Notes: generated by a model from the letters alone, not told the origin. Counted from the stretch's first letter, positions 33,914 to 42,725 are shown. The stretch: 64,000 bases of DNA from Williamsia faeni (GCA_003202005.1 QJJF01000005.1:186001-250000); one strand, 5' to 3'. Program-made: numbers and translations.

Positions 33914-35248
33914 GATCCGCCTGCGTACGGTCGCCGGGAAGCCGGTGTTCACGGTCAGCGAGCCGTCTTCGGCAGGCATCGAAAAGTCTTGCGGCACCGA
34001 CCACTCGTACTCGCGAAGCATGCGATGCAAGACCGTGAGAACCTCCATCCGGGCAAAGTTCATACCCATGCACTTGTGCACACCACCGCCGAACGGCATC
34101 CAGGCCATCCGATGCCTGCCGGCATCGTGTTCAGAGGTTCGGAACCGGTCCGGATCAAAATGGGTGGGGTCGGGCCAGACGTCATCAATGCGATGGTTTG
34201 CTCCGACGAGGACCACCACAAACGTGCCCTCCGGAATGTGGAAGCCGCACAGTTCGGTGTCTTTTACGGCTGCGCGCGGCAACACCGGGACCGGCGGCCG
34301 TAGCCGGATCGCCTCTTTCATGACCAGCTCCGCCAGTGGCATCGATGTCAGGTCCTCGTAGGTGATCGTCTCCGGCAGTGCCTGCACCTCGGACCGGACA
34401 CGGTCCTGCCATTCGGCGCTCTTCGCGAGCTCGAACGCAGTGGCGGTGAGCGCGATCGTTGCGGTGTCGTGGGCCGCAAAGATCATGAAGATCATGTGAT
34501 CGATCACCGCGGCGTCACTCAGACGCTGACCGTCCACCTCAGCGCGGCACAATTCGGACATCAGATCGTTCCCGTCTCCGGACCGCCTCGCCGCAACCAG
34601 ATCGCCGAAAAACGCTTCGAGCCGCCGCCGGGACCGCAGGCCACGGCTCCACCGGAGCCCCGGAACGGGGAATCGGATCAGTGCACCGCCCGCTTCGATC
34701 AGATCGACACAGGCGCGGTTGATCTCGGCGGCCTCGACGTGGTCGAGCTCCACACCGGCAAACACTTCCAAAGCGATGTCCAACGTGAGGTCCTTGAACA
34801 CCGTTCGCAGGTCGACAGCCGGGCCAACTGGAAGTGCTCGGAGCGACTCGCGGATCCTTGCCTCCAGCGCCCGGTGGTAGGAAGCGAGCCGGTCCGGTGT
34901 GAACGCCTGCTGCATGATCCTACGATCCCGGTGGTGTTCTTCGAAGTCCATCAGGAGAACTCCCCGCTGGAAGAATCTGCCCAATGCGAATTCGTAGACC
35001 GGCTCGGTCGAAAACGCTTTGTCGCGATTGAGTGTCAGTTCCTCGGCTGCTGCCGGACCCTGTGCCACCACGACATTGCGGCCCAGCGCACTCGTCAGTG
35101 CGATGTCGCCGTACTCACGTCGTAACGACACGGCAAGATCGGCAGGTCGGCGGATAAGTTCCAACGTTGAGATCAGCGGAAGGTGTCGCGGGCCGCGCAC
35201 GGAACGTAGTCCGGTGTCGGGTGGCGGCGTGGACAAGACTCGGCTCAT
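33881..35248 (-). CDS. Cytochrome P450
   Basis: This 455-residue monooxygenase has the I-helix oxygen motif AAHDTATI, the K-helix ExxR in KEAIRLRPPVPVLPR, a PERF-like DPDRFR, and the heme loop FGGGVHKCMGMNFARME with the Cys ligand. The arrangement (EEHHRDRRIMQQAF early, long N-terminus without an anchor) is that of soluble actinobacterial P450s that act on fatty acids or sterols. No ferredoxin or reductase gene is beside it. It is divergent from the response regulator across 129 bp in which I see no convincing operator. Confidence 0.88.
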   Translation of the reverse strand: MSRVLSTPPPDTGLRSVRGPRHLPLISTLELIRRPADLAVSLRREYGDIALTSALGRNVVVAQGPAAAEELTLNRDKAFSTEPVYEFALGRFFQRGVLLMDFEEHHRDRRIMQQAFTPDRLASYHRALEARIRESLRALPVGPAVDLRTVFKDLTLDIALEVFAGVELDHVEAAEINRACVDLIEAGGALIRFPVPGLRWSRGLRSRRRLEAFFGDLVAARRSGDGNDLMSELCRAEVDGQRLSDAAVIDHMIFMIFAAHDTATIALTATAFELAKSAEWQDRVRSEVQALPETITYEDLTSMPLAELVMKEAIRLRPPVPVLPRAAVKDTELCGFHIPEGTFVVVLVGANHRIDDVWPDPTHFDPDRFRTSEHDAGRHRMAWMPFGGGVHKCMGMNFARMEVLTVLHRMLREYEWSVPQDFSMPAEDGSLTVNTGFPATVRRRISNHPAGDRSR

Positions 35249-35377
35249 GGTTTCTCCTTCGTTGAGCGGGTACCCGTGGTTGGTCGACGCGAATCAATTG
35301 GTGTTCGATGTAGGCGGGTCCGGGGACTGGCCCAAGTACGCTGGAACCGCGGTGGTCAGCCCGGAGGAGGCTCGGTA

Positions 35378-36049
35378 GTGCGTGTTCTCGTGGTCGAGGA
35401 TGACGTTCGCGCGGCCGAGACGGTCCGGCGAATGCTGGTCAGCGACGGCTGGAGTGTTGTCATCGCTCGCGATGGTGCCGAGGGACTGTGGCAGGCCACC
35501 GAGCACGACTTCGACGTGATCGTCCTCGACATCATGCTTCCGAAACTCAACGGCTATCAGGTCATCAAGGGGTTGCGGGGCAAACAGGTGTGGACTCCGG
35601 TCCTCATGCTCTCGGCGAAGGACGGCGAGTACGACCAGGCCGAGGCGCTCGACTACGGAGCCGACGACTACCTCGTCAAACCATTTTCAGTTGTGGTCCT
35701 CAAGGCGCGGTTGCGGGCATTGCTGCGTCGTGGCGTCCGCGAGAGACCGGCGGTCCTGTCGGCGGGGTCGCTCACCCTCAACCCATCCGACCACGGTGTG
35801 CGTCGCGACAATGCCCCGATCAAGCTGACCCCCCGCGAATACTCGGTTCTCGAGTTCCTGATGCGCAACAAGGGGCGGGTGGTCACCAAAACCGAGATCA
35901 TGCAGGCGATCTGGGACGAAAATTACGACGGTGACGTCAACATCGTCGAGGTGTACATCCGTTATCTCCGAAAACGGATCGATATCCCGTTCGGCGCCAA
36001 CTCAATTCAGACGATCCGGGGCGCCGGTTATTGCCTTGCCGAGGACTAG
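35378..36049 (+). CDS. OmpR-family response regulator
   Basis: The 223-residue regulator has a receiver domain (residues 1-115): VEDD acidic pocket, phospho-Asp in DVIVLDIMLP, SAKD, and KPF at the end. A C-terminal winged helix (125-220) runs LTPREYSVLEFLMRNKGRVVTK ... VNIVEVYIRYLRKRI ... IRGAGYCLAED. The GTG at 35378 follows GGAGGAGG closely and begins VRVLVVEDD exactly at the fold. Its 3' end overlaps the sensor-kinase gene by 48 bp tail to tail, an unusual layout for a cognate pair. Confidence 0.9.
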   Translation: MRVLVVEDDVRAAETVRRMLVSDGWSVVIARDGAEGLWQATEHDFDVIVLDIMLPKLNGYQVIKGLRGKQVWTPVLMLSAKDGEYDQAEALDYGADDYLVKPFSVVVLKARLRALLRRGVRERPAVLSAGSLTLNPSDHGVRRDNAPIKLTPREYSVLEFLMRNKGRVVTKTEIMQAIWDENYDGDVNIVEVYIRYLRKRIDIPFGANSIQTIRGAGYCLAED

Positions 36050-37483
36050 TGGCGCGGGCCGGTCGTTGCGGCGGGCGGGTTCGGTGGACGTCGGCACGGT
36101 GGTCTCGGTCTTGATGGTCATGGTGAAGCGGGCACCACCGCCGGGGGCATCGGTGACCGTGATCGACCCGCCGTGAGCGCGCGCGATCTCCATCGCAATC
36201 GGCAGTCCGAGCCCCGAACCCACCTGATGGCGGCCACGATCGGGGTCGTGCCGGTAGAACCGGTCGAAGATCTTCTCCCGAACCTCTTCCGCGACTCCGG
36301 GCCCGTCGTCCATGACCTCGATGGTCGCGGTGGACAGATTCGTGTTCATCTTCAGGGTGATCGTCGACGCCGCGTAGTGGGCGGCGTTGTCCGTGAGATT
36401 CCGGATGGCGCGTAGCAATTTGTCCGAATCGCCGATCACCCGGATGGGTCTGACGTCGGCGATGACCTTGGCCAATCCCAGCGAGCGGAGGCGCTGAATC
36501 TCGGCACCGACGATGTCGTCGAGGTCCACTTCGTCGACGGTCAGTGGGATGCCACGTTCGTCGGCACGGGCGAGCAGCAGCAGGTCGGAGACCATGTGGT
36601 TCATCCGGAGAGCCTCGGGCAACAGGATGGTCCGCACGGTCTCGACGTCGATCGCTGAATCGGTGTCGTCGGCGAGATCGAGGATGCCGACCAGGGTGGT
36701 CAGTGGCGACCGCAATTCATGCGAGGCATCCCCGACGAACTCGAGTTGGCTGTTGCGGCTCTGCTCGAGGCGATCGAGCATGGTGTTCATGGTGACCGCC
36801 AGGGTGGTCACCTCGTCGTCGGTGGACGGGACCGGGACTCGTCGACTCAGATCGGAACTCGTGATTGCCGAAACCTGTTTGGTGATGCGGGTGACCGGTG
36901 CGAGGGCGCGTCCGACAAAGAAGTAGATCGCCGCGCCCGCGATCAGGATCACCACCGGAAATTCGATGGCCAGGATCGCTGCGGTGCCGAGTAGTCCCGA
37001 CAGATACGCCTGCGTGGAGACAACGGCGATGACGTTGTAGCCGATGCCGTCGTATTGCGCACCGGTGACCTGCCCGCAATAGGTCCCGGATCGCCCGGCG
37101 ATCTCGATTTTGTCGACCTGCTGGGTGTTCCACCATCCGGGTGTGACGGACGAGATCGGCTCCTGGGTGGCGCCAGGACTGCTCGCCACCACGACACCGT
37201 TGTTGTCGATGATCTGGATGATGTCGATACCGGTTGTGGGGGAGAGCAGTTCCGGATCGACGCTGGACAGGCCGCCTTGGTCGATCTGATGCGCGATGTC
37301 ATACGACCGCGTACCGGTGGACTTGTACATCTCGCGATCCTGATACCGATGCAACATGAACAGCATGATCACGGCACCCACGATCATCGCGACCGCAACA
37401 ACGCAGGTCGCCACAATCGTGGAGCGCATCCGCACTCCCTGATTCCGGCGGAACATCGCACGGAATCCACACGTTCTGGCCAT
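36002..37483 (-). CDS. Sensor histidine kinase
   Basis: The 493-residue kinase has two transmembrane helices (about 22-45 and 172-195) flanking an extracytoplasmic sensor of about 125 residues. A HAMP domain (YFFVGRALAPVTRITKQV) follows, then the phospho-His box GDASHELRSPLTTL and an ATPase domain with NLTDNAAHYA, DDGPGV and GSGLGLPIA. I chose the ATG at 37483, with GGAGG seven bases upstream, so that the first helix follows a short basic tail. It is the presumed partner of the convergent response regulator and is divergent from the ThDP-SRPBCC-KAS-aminotransferase operon, which it may control. Confidence 0.88.
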   Translation of the reverse strand: MARTCGFRAMFRRNQGVRMRSTIVATCVVAVAMIVGAVIMLFMLHRYQDREMYKSTGTRSYDIAHQIDQGGLSSVDPELLSPTTGIDIIQIIDNNGVVVASSPGATQEPISSVTPGWWNTQQVDKIEIAGRSGTYCGQVTGAQYDGIGYNVIAVVSTQAYLSGLLGTAAILAIEFPVVILIAGAAIYFFVGRALAPVTRITKQVSAITSSDLSRRVPVPSTDDEVTTLAVTMNTMLDRLEQSRNSQLEFVGDASHELRSPLTTLVGILDLADDTDSAIDVETVRTILLPEALRMNHMVSDLLLLARADERGIPLTVDEVDLDDIVGAEIQRLRSLGLAKVIADVRPIRVIGDSDKLLRAIRNLTDNAAHYAASTITLKMNTNLSTATIEVMDDGPGVAEEVREKIFDRFYRHDPDRGRHQVGSGLGLPIAMEIARAHGGSITVTDAPGGGARFTMTIKTETTVPTSTEPARRNDRPAPLVLGKAITGAPDRLN

Positions 37484-37553
37484 TTGCCGGCCTCCGAACC
37501 GTTGCTGAGGGCTTCTCAAGGATATGTCTGCTGTTCGGTAGATACCAGTGGGT

Positions 37554-37572
37554 GCTTTCAGCAGGCTTTCAG
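37554..37572 (+). promoter_or_regulatory. Direct repeat GCTTTCAG, 11-bp period, before ThDP operon
   Basis: GCTTTCAG occurs at 37554-37561 and again at 37565-37572, exactly one helical turn apart. Tandem half-sites with this period are typical for OmpR-type response regulators, and such a regulator is encoded close by. The repeat lies 25 bp before the ThDP-enzyme start codon and 70 bp from the divergent kinase start. Confidence 0.4.
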
Positions 37573-37596
37573 GCGGGCGAGCGCAGGGTTGGCCAC

Positions 37597-39276
37597 ATGA
37601 CAAATCCCAAGGTTGCGGGGGCAACGGTTGCCGACGTGATCATCCGGCGGCTCAGCGCACTCGGTGTTGACCGGATATTCGGGGTACACGGCGCGAACAT
37701 CGAAGACCTGTACGCGGCGGCTCTCGCCGGTTCGGGTGTGAAACCTGTTGTGGCAAAGCATGAGTTCTCCGCCGGAACGATGGCCGACGGAGCTGCGCGC
37801 ATCACCGGGAGACCGGCCGCAGTGATGACGACCTCCGGCGGAGGTGCGATGAATGTGGTTGCGGCACTGGCCGAATCCTACGACAGCAGGGTCCCGGTTC
37901 TGGCCCTGATCGGTTCGGCACCCTCTGCATTGGAGGGTCATGGTGGGTTTCAGGACATGCTCGATCCGCCGGACACCATCGACGCCCGGAGAATATTCTC
38001 TGCGGTCACCGGGTTGTGTATGAAAATCGATGCGCCGCAGCAGATTTATGCCGCACTCGACGCCGCCGAAAGAATGCTCGCGACCAATCGTCCGGTCGCG
38101 CTGATCATCCCTAAAGACATCCAGACCGCCGCAGTCGCCGACAGAACCAGGCTTCGATGCGTTCGGGACGTCCGTGTGACGTCGATGGCAGAGCTGGAAG
38201 AAGTGGCCGCGATGATGTCCGACGCGCGCGGCGCGGTGACGGTCCTGGCGGGTGAGGAAGCATCCCGGCAACAGGTCGGCGCCGACCTGGCCGAGCTGGT
38301 CACGGCGGCCGATGGGGTACTCGCCGCGACGCCCGGTGGTCGCGATCTGCTCGGTGCCGGTGTGCCGACGGTGGGCCTGACCGGCGTGATGGGACATCCT
38401 TCGGCAGCGTCTGCGGTGGCGGCGTCGGCGGTCCTGCTGGTGGTCGGCAGCCGGTTGAGTCTGACCGACCGGGCGGGACTGGACACCAGCGACACCATCG
38501 TCATCCACATCGGCGCCGAATCACCGACCATCGATGTCGACACCCACGTGGGGGTCACAGATCTGCGCTGGGCGATTCAGGTGATCACCAAGAACATCGA
38601 CACAGAGCGCAGCGCGGCGAGGCGCCTGGTGCCCGGTATCGAAGCGTTGCCCACCCCGGCACGTCTGTACCCCGGGGGCGCCGGGTTGCTGACATCGATC
38701 CAGGTCATCCAGACCATCGGTGATCGGATACCGGAGGGCACCAACATCTTTGCCGATGCCGGCAACGTGGGTGCGGCAGCCATCCATCACCTCCCCGTGG
38801 GTCGCGACGGACGATTTGTTGTCGCGTTGGGGATGGGCGGCATGGGATATGCCTTCGGTGCCGCGATCGGTGCCGCGCTGGTCACCGGACAAAGATCGGT
38901 GGTACTGGCCGGGGACGGGGCATTCCTCATGCACGGCATGGAGATCCACACCGCCATCGAGCACCGACTGCCGGTGACCGTGGTCCTGTTCAACAACAAC
39001 GCACACGGCATGTGTGTGACCCGCGAACAGCTCTTCTTCCCGGGGACCCCGAGTGTAAACCGGTTCCGGCCCACCGATTTCGAGGCCGGATTGTTGGCGA
39101 TGTTCCCCGGACTGACCGTCAGCGGCGCCCGCTCACGGACCGATCTCGTCACCGCCACCGACCACGCATTCTCCGGAGATGGTCCACATTGTCTTGTGGT
39201 GCAGACCGATCCGGATGAGCTTCCGCCTTTTGGCCCCTTTCTTTCCGCCCACAGATCAATCGAGGAGAACAGATGA
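37597..39276 (+). CDS. ThDP-dependent enzyme, acetolactate synthase-like
   Basis: This 559-residue protein has the three-domain plan of ThDP decarboxylases and carboligases. An N-terminal pyrimidine domain carries the activating Glu (VAKHEFSAGTMADGAAR). The middle region has GVPTVGLTGVMGHPSAA. The C-terminal pyrophosphate domain reads LAGDGAFLMHGMEIHTAIEH ... VVLFNNNAHGM (GDG-to-NN motif). It is not a housekeeping IlvB, because no small subunit is near. As first gene of a four-gene operon it would form an acyl or hydroxyacyl intermediate from a 2-oxo acid. ATG 37597 puts the family N-terminus at residue 8. It overlaps the next gene by 4 bp. Confidence 0.8.
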   Translation: MTNPKVAGATVADVIIRRLSALGVDRIFGVHGANIEDLYAAALAGSGVKPVVAKHEFSAGTMADGAARITGRPAAVMTTSGGGAMNVVAALAESYDSRVPVLALIGSAPSALEGHGGFQDMLDPPDTIDARRIFSAVTGLCMKIDAPQQIYAALDAAERMLATNRPVALIIPKDIQTAAVADRTRLRCVRDVRVTSMAELEEVAAMMSDARGAVTVLAGEEASRQQVGADLAELVTAADGVLAATPGGRDLLGAGVPTVGLTGVMGHPSAASAVAASAVLLVVGSRLSLTDRAGLDTSDTIVIHIGAESPTIDVDTHVGVTDLRWAIQVITKNIDTERSAARRLVPGIEALPTPARLYPGGAGLLTSIQVIQTIGDRIPEGTNIFADAGNVGAAAIHHLPVGRDGRFVVALGMGGMGYAFGAAIGAALVTGQRSVVLAGDGAFLMHGMEIHTAIEHRLPVTVVLFNNNAHGMCVTREQLFFPGTPSVNRFRPTDFEAGLLAMFPGLTVSGARSRTDLVTATDHAFSGDGPHCLVVQTDPDELPPFGPFLSAHRSIEENR

Positions 39277-39938
39277 CCGTCACCCTGCCCGCGCTGGAAG
39301 ACCTCGGACATGTTGCCGACGAACTCCCGGGTCTCGTTCGAATTGAGACCCACGATCGGCAGAAGGCGACGCCGATCATCCTCGACATGCTGAGATCGGT
39401 GTATCCACACGATCAGGTGTTCGGTGAGTTCTGCCCGGTCCAGGCCTACGTCGACGCACCGCCCCGCGAGCTGTTCAACTGGTTGTCCGACACCAGATCT
39501 CTGGAGGAATGGACCTACAGTCTGCGTGGATTCACACCCACCGACGAAACGGGTCTGTGGGTCGCGAAGGATCGCCTCGGAGACAACACCAAATGCTTCA
39601 CCCGCACGGTGTCCAACGCCGACGCCATGACCGTCGACTACCACTGTGCCTGGGACCAGGGTGAACACCTGTGGATGATCTACCTGATGCGGGTGGTCGA
39701 CGCGCAGGTGGTGCTGAACAAGCCGGGGTCGGTGGTGTTGTGGAACAACTGCAAACACCCGTTTTACGACAACAACGCCTACCCCGAGACCGCGCCACCG
39801 GAGCGTCCGGTGTGGGTGGGCGACTTCTGGGAGATGTTCTCCGCCGGCCACCAGCTCGAGATGGACAACCTCAAGGCCATCGCCGAATATCGCCACCACC
39901 ATGACCTGCCGATCAAACCGGAATGGATGACCCGATGA
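39273..39938 (+). CDS. SRPBCC-like protein of the ThDP/KAS operon
   Basis: This 221-residue soluble protein has a central segment QAYVDAPPRELFNWLSDTRSLE with the look of the START/SRPBCC fold, a hydrophobic-pocket fold used by cyclases, aromatases and lipid carriers. It is rich in Trp and His (WNNCKHPFYDN, WVGDFWEMFSAGHQLEMDN), a pattern that could supply a catalytic or metal site. I do not recognise a characterised homologue. ATGA overlaps link it to both neighbours, so its job belongs to the pathway, perhaps shaping or releasing the product made by the KAS III-like enzyme. Confidence 0.6.
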   Translation: MTVTLPALEDLGHVADELPGLVRIETHDRQKATPIILDMLRSVYPHDQVFGEFCPVQAYVDAPPRELFNWLSDTRSLEEWTYSLRGFTPTDETGLWVAKDRLGDNTKCFTRTVSNADAMTVDYHCAWDQGEHLWMIYLMRVVDAQVVLNKPGSVVLWNNCKHPFYDNNAYPETAPPERPVWVGDFWEMFSAGHQLEMDNLKAIAEYRHHHDLPIKPEWMTR

Positions 39939-40951
39939 ATGCGCCGACGATCTCCCTGGTCGATGTGGCCAGTTACCTGCCCGCGAACCGGGTGCCGGCG
40001 TCCTATTTCGCCCAGTTCGCCGAATCCGATGACCTGGCAGACAATCTCATGTTCCGGGCGCCCGCGTACCGCCATCACGCGGATCCGGACGAGACGTCGG
40101 CCGAGATGATCCAACGCGCGATGTCCGGCATCCTGGACCGGCACGGCTCCGACGTCCTCGACGACGTCGACATCCTCATCACACACAGTCAGCTACCGGA
40201 ACTGCCGGTGGTGGGTTGCGGCGGTGAGGTTGCGCACCGGCTCGGCATCAAGCCGGAATGGGTGATCGACGTCCACAACGGCGGATGCGCATCATTCATC
40301 CACATGATGAAGATGGCGCAGCAGCTGATGATCGCCTCCGGAGCCCGAAAAGCGTTGATAGCCAACGCCCAGAACAGCGCCGGGCAGGTATTTGTCCAAG
40401 ATCAGGTGCGAGGTAAGCCGCAGGCCGCGATACCCGGTGACGGATCGAGCGTGGGGCTGCTCGAAATGAGTGATGTTTCACCGATCCTGGCCACCACATG
40501 CCGGTCATACGGCGAGTTCGCCGGAGACATGACCTCGGTGGCATACCCGCAACGCAAATACTGGGAGGCCGGAACGGGGCAGGTTCACGTCGGATTCACC
40601 GAGGCGAAGATCTCGAAGGTGCTGGCGCGCGGCAATCGGCTGGTTCCCGAGGTCGCCTACGACGTCGCCGACAAGATCGGCGTCGCCGCCCGCGACATCG
40701 ACTGGTTCATCACCAACCAGCCCAACCGGATCTTCCTGCGCAACTGGCGCGATGCCATGGAACTGCCGCCGGAACGCCATCCGGACACTTTCGAGGAATG
40801 CGGCAACCTGTTCGGCGTCGGTGTACCCCTTACCCTGGACACCGCGATCAGCGACGGGCGGATCGGGGCCGGAGACATCGTGCTGATGGCAGCGTTCGCG
40901 CATGCCGGTGACTATGCGGGAGCGGCCGCGATCCGATGGGGCGGGAGATGA
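39935..40951 (+). CDS. KAS III-like ketosynthase with altered triad
   Basis: The 338-residue thiolase-fold enzyme is related to 3-oxoacyl-ACP synthase III. The nucleophile is Cys118 in DVHNGGCASFIH. The third triad residue, Asn291, is present in EECGNLFGVGVPLTLD. The catalytic His, normally in an HQAN motif, is replaced by Asn261 (FITNQPNRIF). Loss of His should weaken decarboxylative condensation and points to acyl transfer or another C-C or C-O/C-N bond-forming role, as in known KAS III-derived acyltransferases. The start ATG overlaps the previous stop. No acyl carrier protein is encoded in the operon. Confidence 0.82.
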   Translation: MNAPTISLVDVASYLPANRVPASYFAQFAESDDLADNLMFRAPAYRHHADPDETSAEMIQRAMSGILDRHGSDVLDDVDILITHSQLPELPVVGCGGEVAHRLGIKPEWVIDVHNGGCASFIHMMKMAQQLMIASGARKALIANAQNSAGQVFVQDQVRGKPQAAIPGDGSSVGLLEMSDVSPILATTCRSYGEFAGDMTSVAYPQRKYWEAGTGQVHVGFTEAKISKVLARGNRLVPEVAYDVADKIGVAARDIDWFITNQPNRIFLRNWRDAMELPPERHPDTFEECGNLFGVGVPLTLDTAISDGRIGAGDIVLMAAFAHAGDYAGAAAIRWGGR

Positions 40952-41952
40952 CTGTGCTGATCCCGCTGAACCTCAACGAAAGTCCCTACCCACCGCTCCC
41001 CAGCGTGGCCGCGGCCCTGCACGAGTGGGTTCGGAACGCCAACCGGTACCCGGAGTTCGTCCCAGACACACTGCGTGGCCGCGTGGCGGACCATCTCGGT
41101 GTGCCCGGTGACTGGGTCAGTATCGGCGCCGGTGCCACCGGATTGGCTTATCAAGTGCTGCAGGCATTTTGCCCGCCGGGTGGCCGGATGCTCACCGCGG
41201 TACCCACCTTCGACGGTTATCCGATCCTGGCGGACCTGGCCGGAGTGCAGGTGGACGCGGTTCCCCTGCGCGCCGATGGTGGCACGGACCTCGTTGCCAT
41301 GGCTGCAGCGATCCGGGCCGAGACCCGGGTGGTGGTGCTTTGTTCGCCGCACAATCCCACCGGGTCGGTCATCAGTGAGCCCGAGCTGCACCGGTTTCTG
41401 GCCCGGGTACCGCGTGATGTGGTGGTGATCCTCGATCAGGCCTACTTCGAGTTCGCCGACTACACGCCTGATCTGCACCTACTACTGTTGCACCACCCGA
41501 ATGTCGTGGTGCTGCGGACCTTTTCGAAAGCGCACGGACTTGCCGCGCTTCGGGTCGGCTACGCCGTCGGCGGCGTGCAACTGATCTCGAAGGTGCGTCG
41601 TTTCGAGGTACCGTTTGCGGTCGGGTCCGCCGCCTCCCTCGCCGTCCCTGCGGCATTGGCGGCCACCGATGCGCTCCGGCAACGGGTTCGGGCCGTCCGT
41701 GACGAACGGATCCGATTGCAGGAGAATCTCGCCGACATCGGGATCACGAGCCTGCCCAGCCAGGCGAACCATGTGTTCGTGCCGACCGAGCGGCCCCAGC
41801 AACTCGCCGGCGATCTCGTCGCGGGTGGTGTCGCGGCGAAGGTCTGCGCGACACCCGGTGCGCTGCGAGGCGTGCGGATCACCGTCGGTGACACGGACGC
41901 CACGGACTCTGTGATCGCCGCGTTGATCGAGGATCAGTCGGTCAGTGCGTGA
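40948..41952 (+). CDS. PLP aminotransferase, HisC-like (class I/II)
   Basis: The 334-residue fold-type I aminotransferase starts PLNLNESPYPPLPS, like histidinol-phosphate aminotransferases. It keeps SIGAGATGLAYQVLQAF, LCSPHNPTGSV, ILDQAYFEF (PLP ring Asp and Tyr) and the Schiff-base Lys in RTFSKAHGLAALRVGY. It is not in a his operon, and the context suggests amination of a ketone made by the upstream enzymes or supply of an amino-acid building block. It begins in an ATGA overlap with the KAS III gene and is the last gene of the operon. Confidence 0.82.
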   Translation: MTVLIPLNLNESPYPPLPSVAAALHEWVRNANRYPEFVPDTLRGRVADHLGVPGDWVSIGAGATGLAYQVLQAFCPPGGRMLTAVPTFDGYPILADLAGVQVDAVPLRADGGTDLVAMAAAIRAETRVVVLCSPHNPTGSVISEPELHRFLARVPRDVVVILDQAYFEFADYTPDLHLLLLHHPNVVVLRTFSKAHGLAALRVGYAVGGVQLISKVRRFEVPFAVGSAASLAVPAALAATDALRQRVRAVRDERIRLQENLADIGITSLPSQANHVFVPTERPQQLAGDLVAGGVAAKVCATPGALRGVRITVGDTDATDSVIAALIEDQSVSA

Positions 41953-41999
41953 CGGACGGGCGCCGCATTGCTGACCAATCACCGTGTGACACTGGCATT

Positions 42000-42062
42000 T
42001 TCGGCACGCTGGGCGGCGATTTGGGCACGGTCGGCGGTGGGTTCGGCACGGTCGGCGGGGGA
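42000..42062. repeat. Three 21-bp tandem repeats
   Basis: Three adjacent 21-bp units occupy 42000-42020, 42021-42041 and 42042-42062. The core TCGGCACGGTCGGCGG is varied in the first two. They end directly at the stop codon of the minus-strand lipoprotein gene, after the aminotransferase. They are probably slippage products with no evident structure. Confidence 0.7.
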
Positions 42063-42725
42063 TCAGCTGGTGGGAACCACGGATCCTGATGGCGTGAGCG
42101 GGGTTCCGTCGGACCAGACCACCGGTGCGGACTTGTAGTCGAATTCGTCGGAACCGGTGTCGGCCCAGTAGATCACCCGGGTCAGGTCTGTACCGGGATC
42201 AGCCAGGGCCACCAGGCAGGTGGCGTACGACTGACCTTTGGCCAGTGTTACCGGTGCCGGGGATGCTTGGCACTTCGCGAAGTTCTCGGGCGGTAGCACC
42301 GTCAGCGCCGCGGTGGTGCCGTCCGCGCTCCCGGAAAAGCCCATGGTGGACAGGACGTTGCGCTGTTTGTCGACGACCTGGGTGATGGTCAGGCGGATGT
42401 AGAACGGGCTACCGCCCTGGGTGAACGATTCGGGGAGGTCGCCGTCGGCCGCCGGTTCGATACCGGTGACGGTGAAGCCGGCGAGCTGCTCGTCGGGCCG
42501 AAATGCATCAGACGGCAGGAATGCGGTCTCGGACCAGAGCAGGTCGGTGCCCGGTGCGGTCCGGTCGATCGGACCCGCCGGGAGCGTGACGACGGCCGAG
42601 ATCGGCACGGTGACGCTCGGGCTCGCGGCAGTCACGGTACCGGCCGTATCCTGCGAACACCCGGCGACACCGACGAGCAGGGACCCGACGAAAACCACTG
42701 CGACCAGCGTGTTGCGAACAGTCAT
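42063..42725 (-). CDS. Putative lipoprotein, unknown function
   Basis: The 220-residue protein has a signal peptide ending in LLVGVAGC (lipobox Cys about 23), a short Ser/Thr/Val linker and a beta-rich domain (about 60-215) with two Cys residues (KCQASP and YATCLVAL) that may form a disulfide. I do not recognise a domain with a known role. It is 60 bp downstream of, and in the same direction as, the MscS gene, so the two may be cotranscribed. Confidence 0.7.
   Translation of the reverse strand: MTVRNTLVAVVFVGSLLVGVAGCSQDTAGTVTAASPSVTVPISAVVTLPAGPIDRTAPGTDLLWSETAFLPSDAFRPDEQLAGFTVTGIEPAADGDLPESFTQGGSPFYIRLTITQVVDKQRNVLSTMGFSGSADGTTAALTVLPPENFAKCQASPAPVTLAKGQSYATCLVALADPGTDLTRVIYWADTGSDEFDYKSAPVVWSDGTPLTPSGSVVPTS

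Noticed and set aside
42000-42062. Possible CRISPR-like array
   Set aside because: Only three units of 21 bp with no unique spacers between them and no cas genes in the window.
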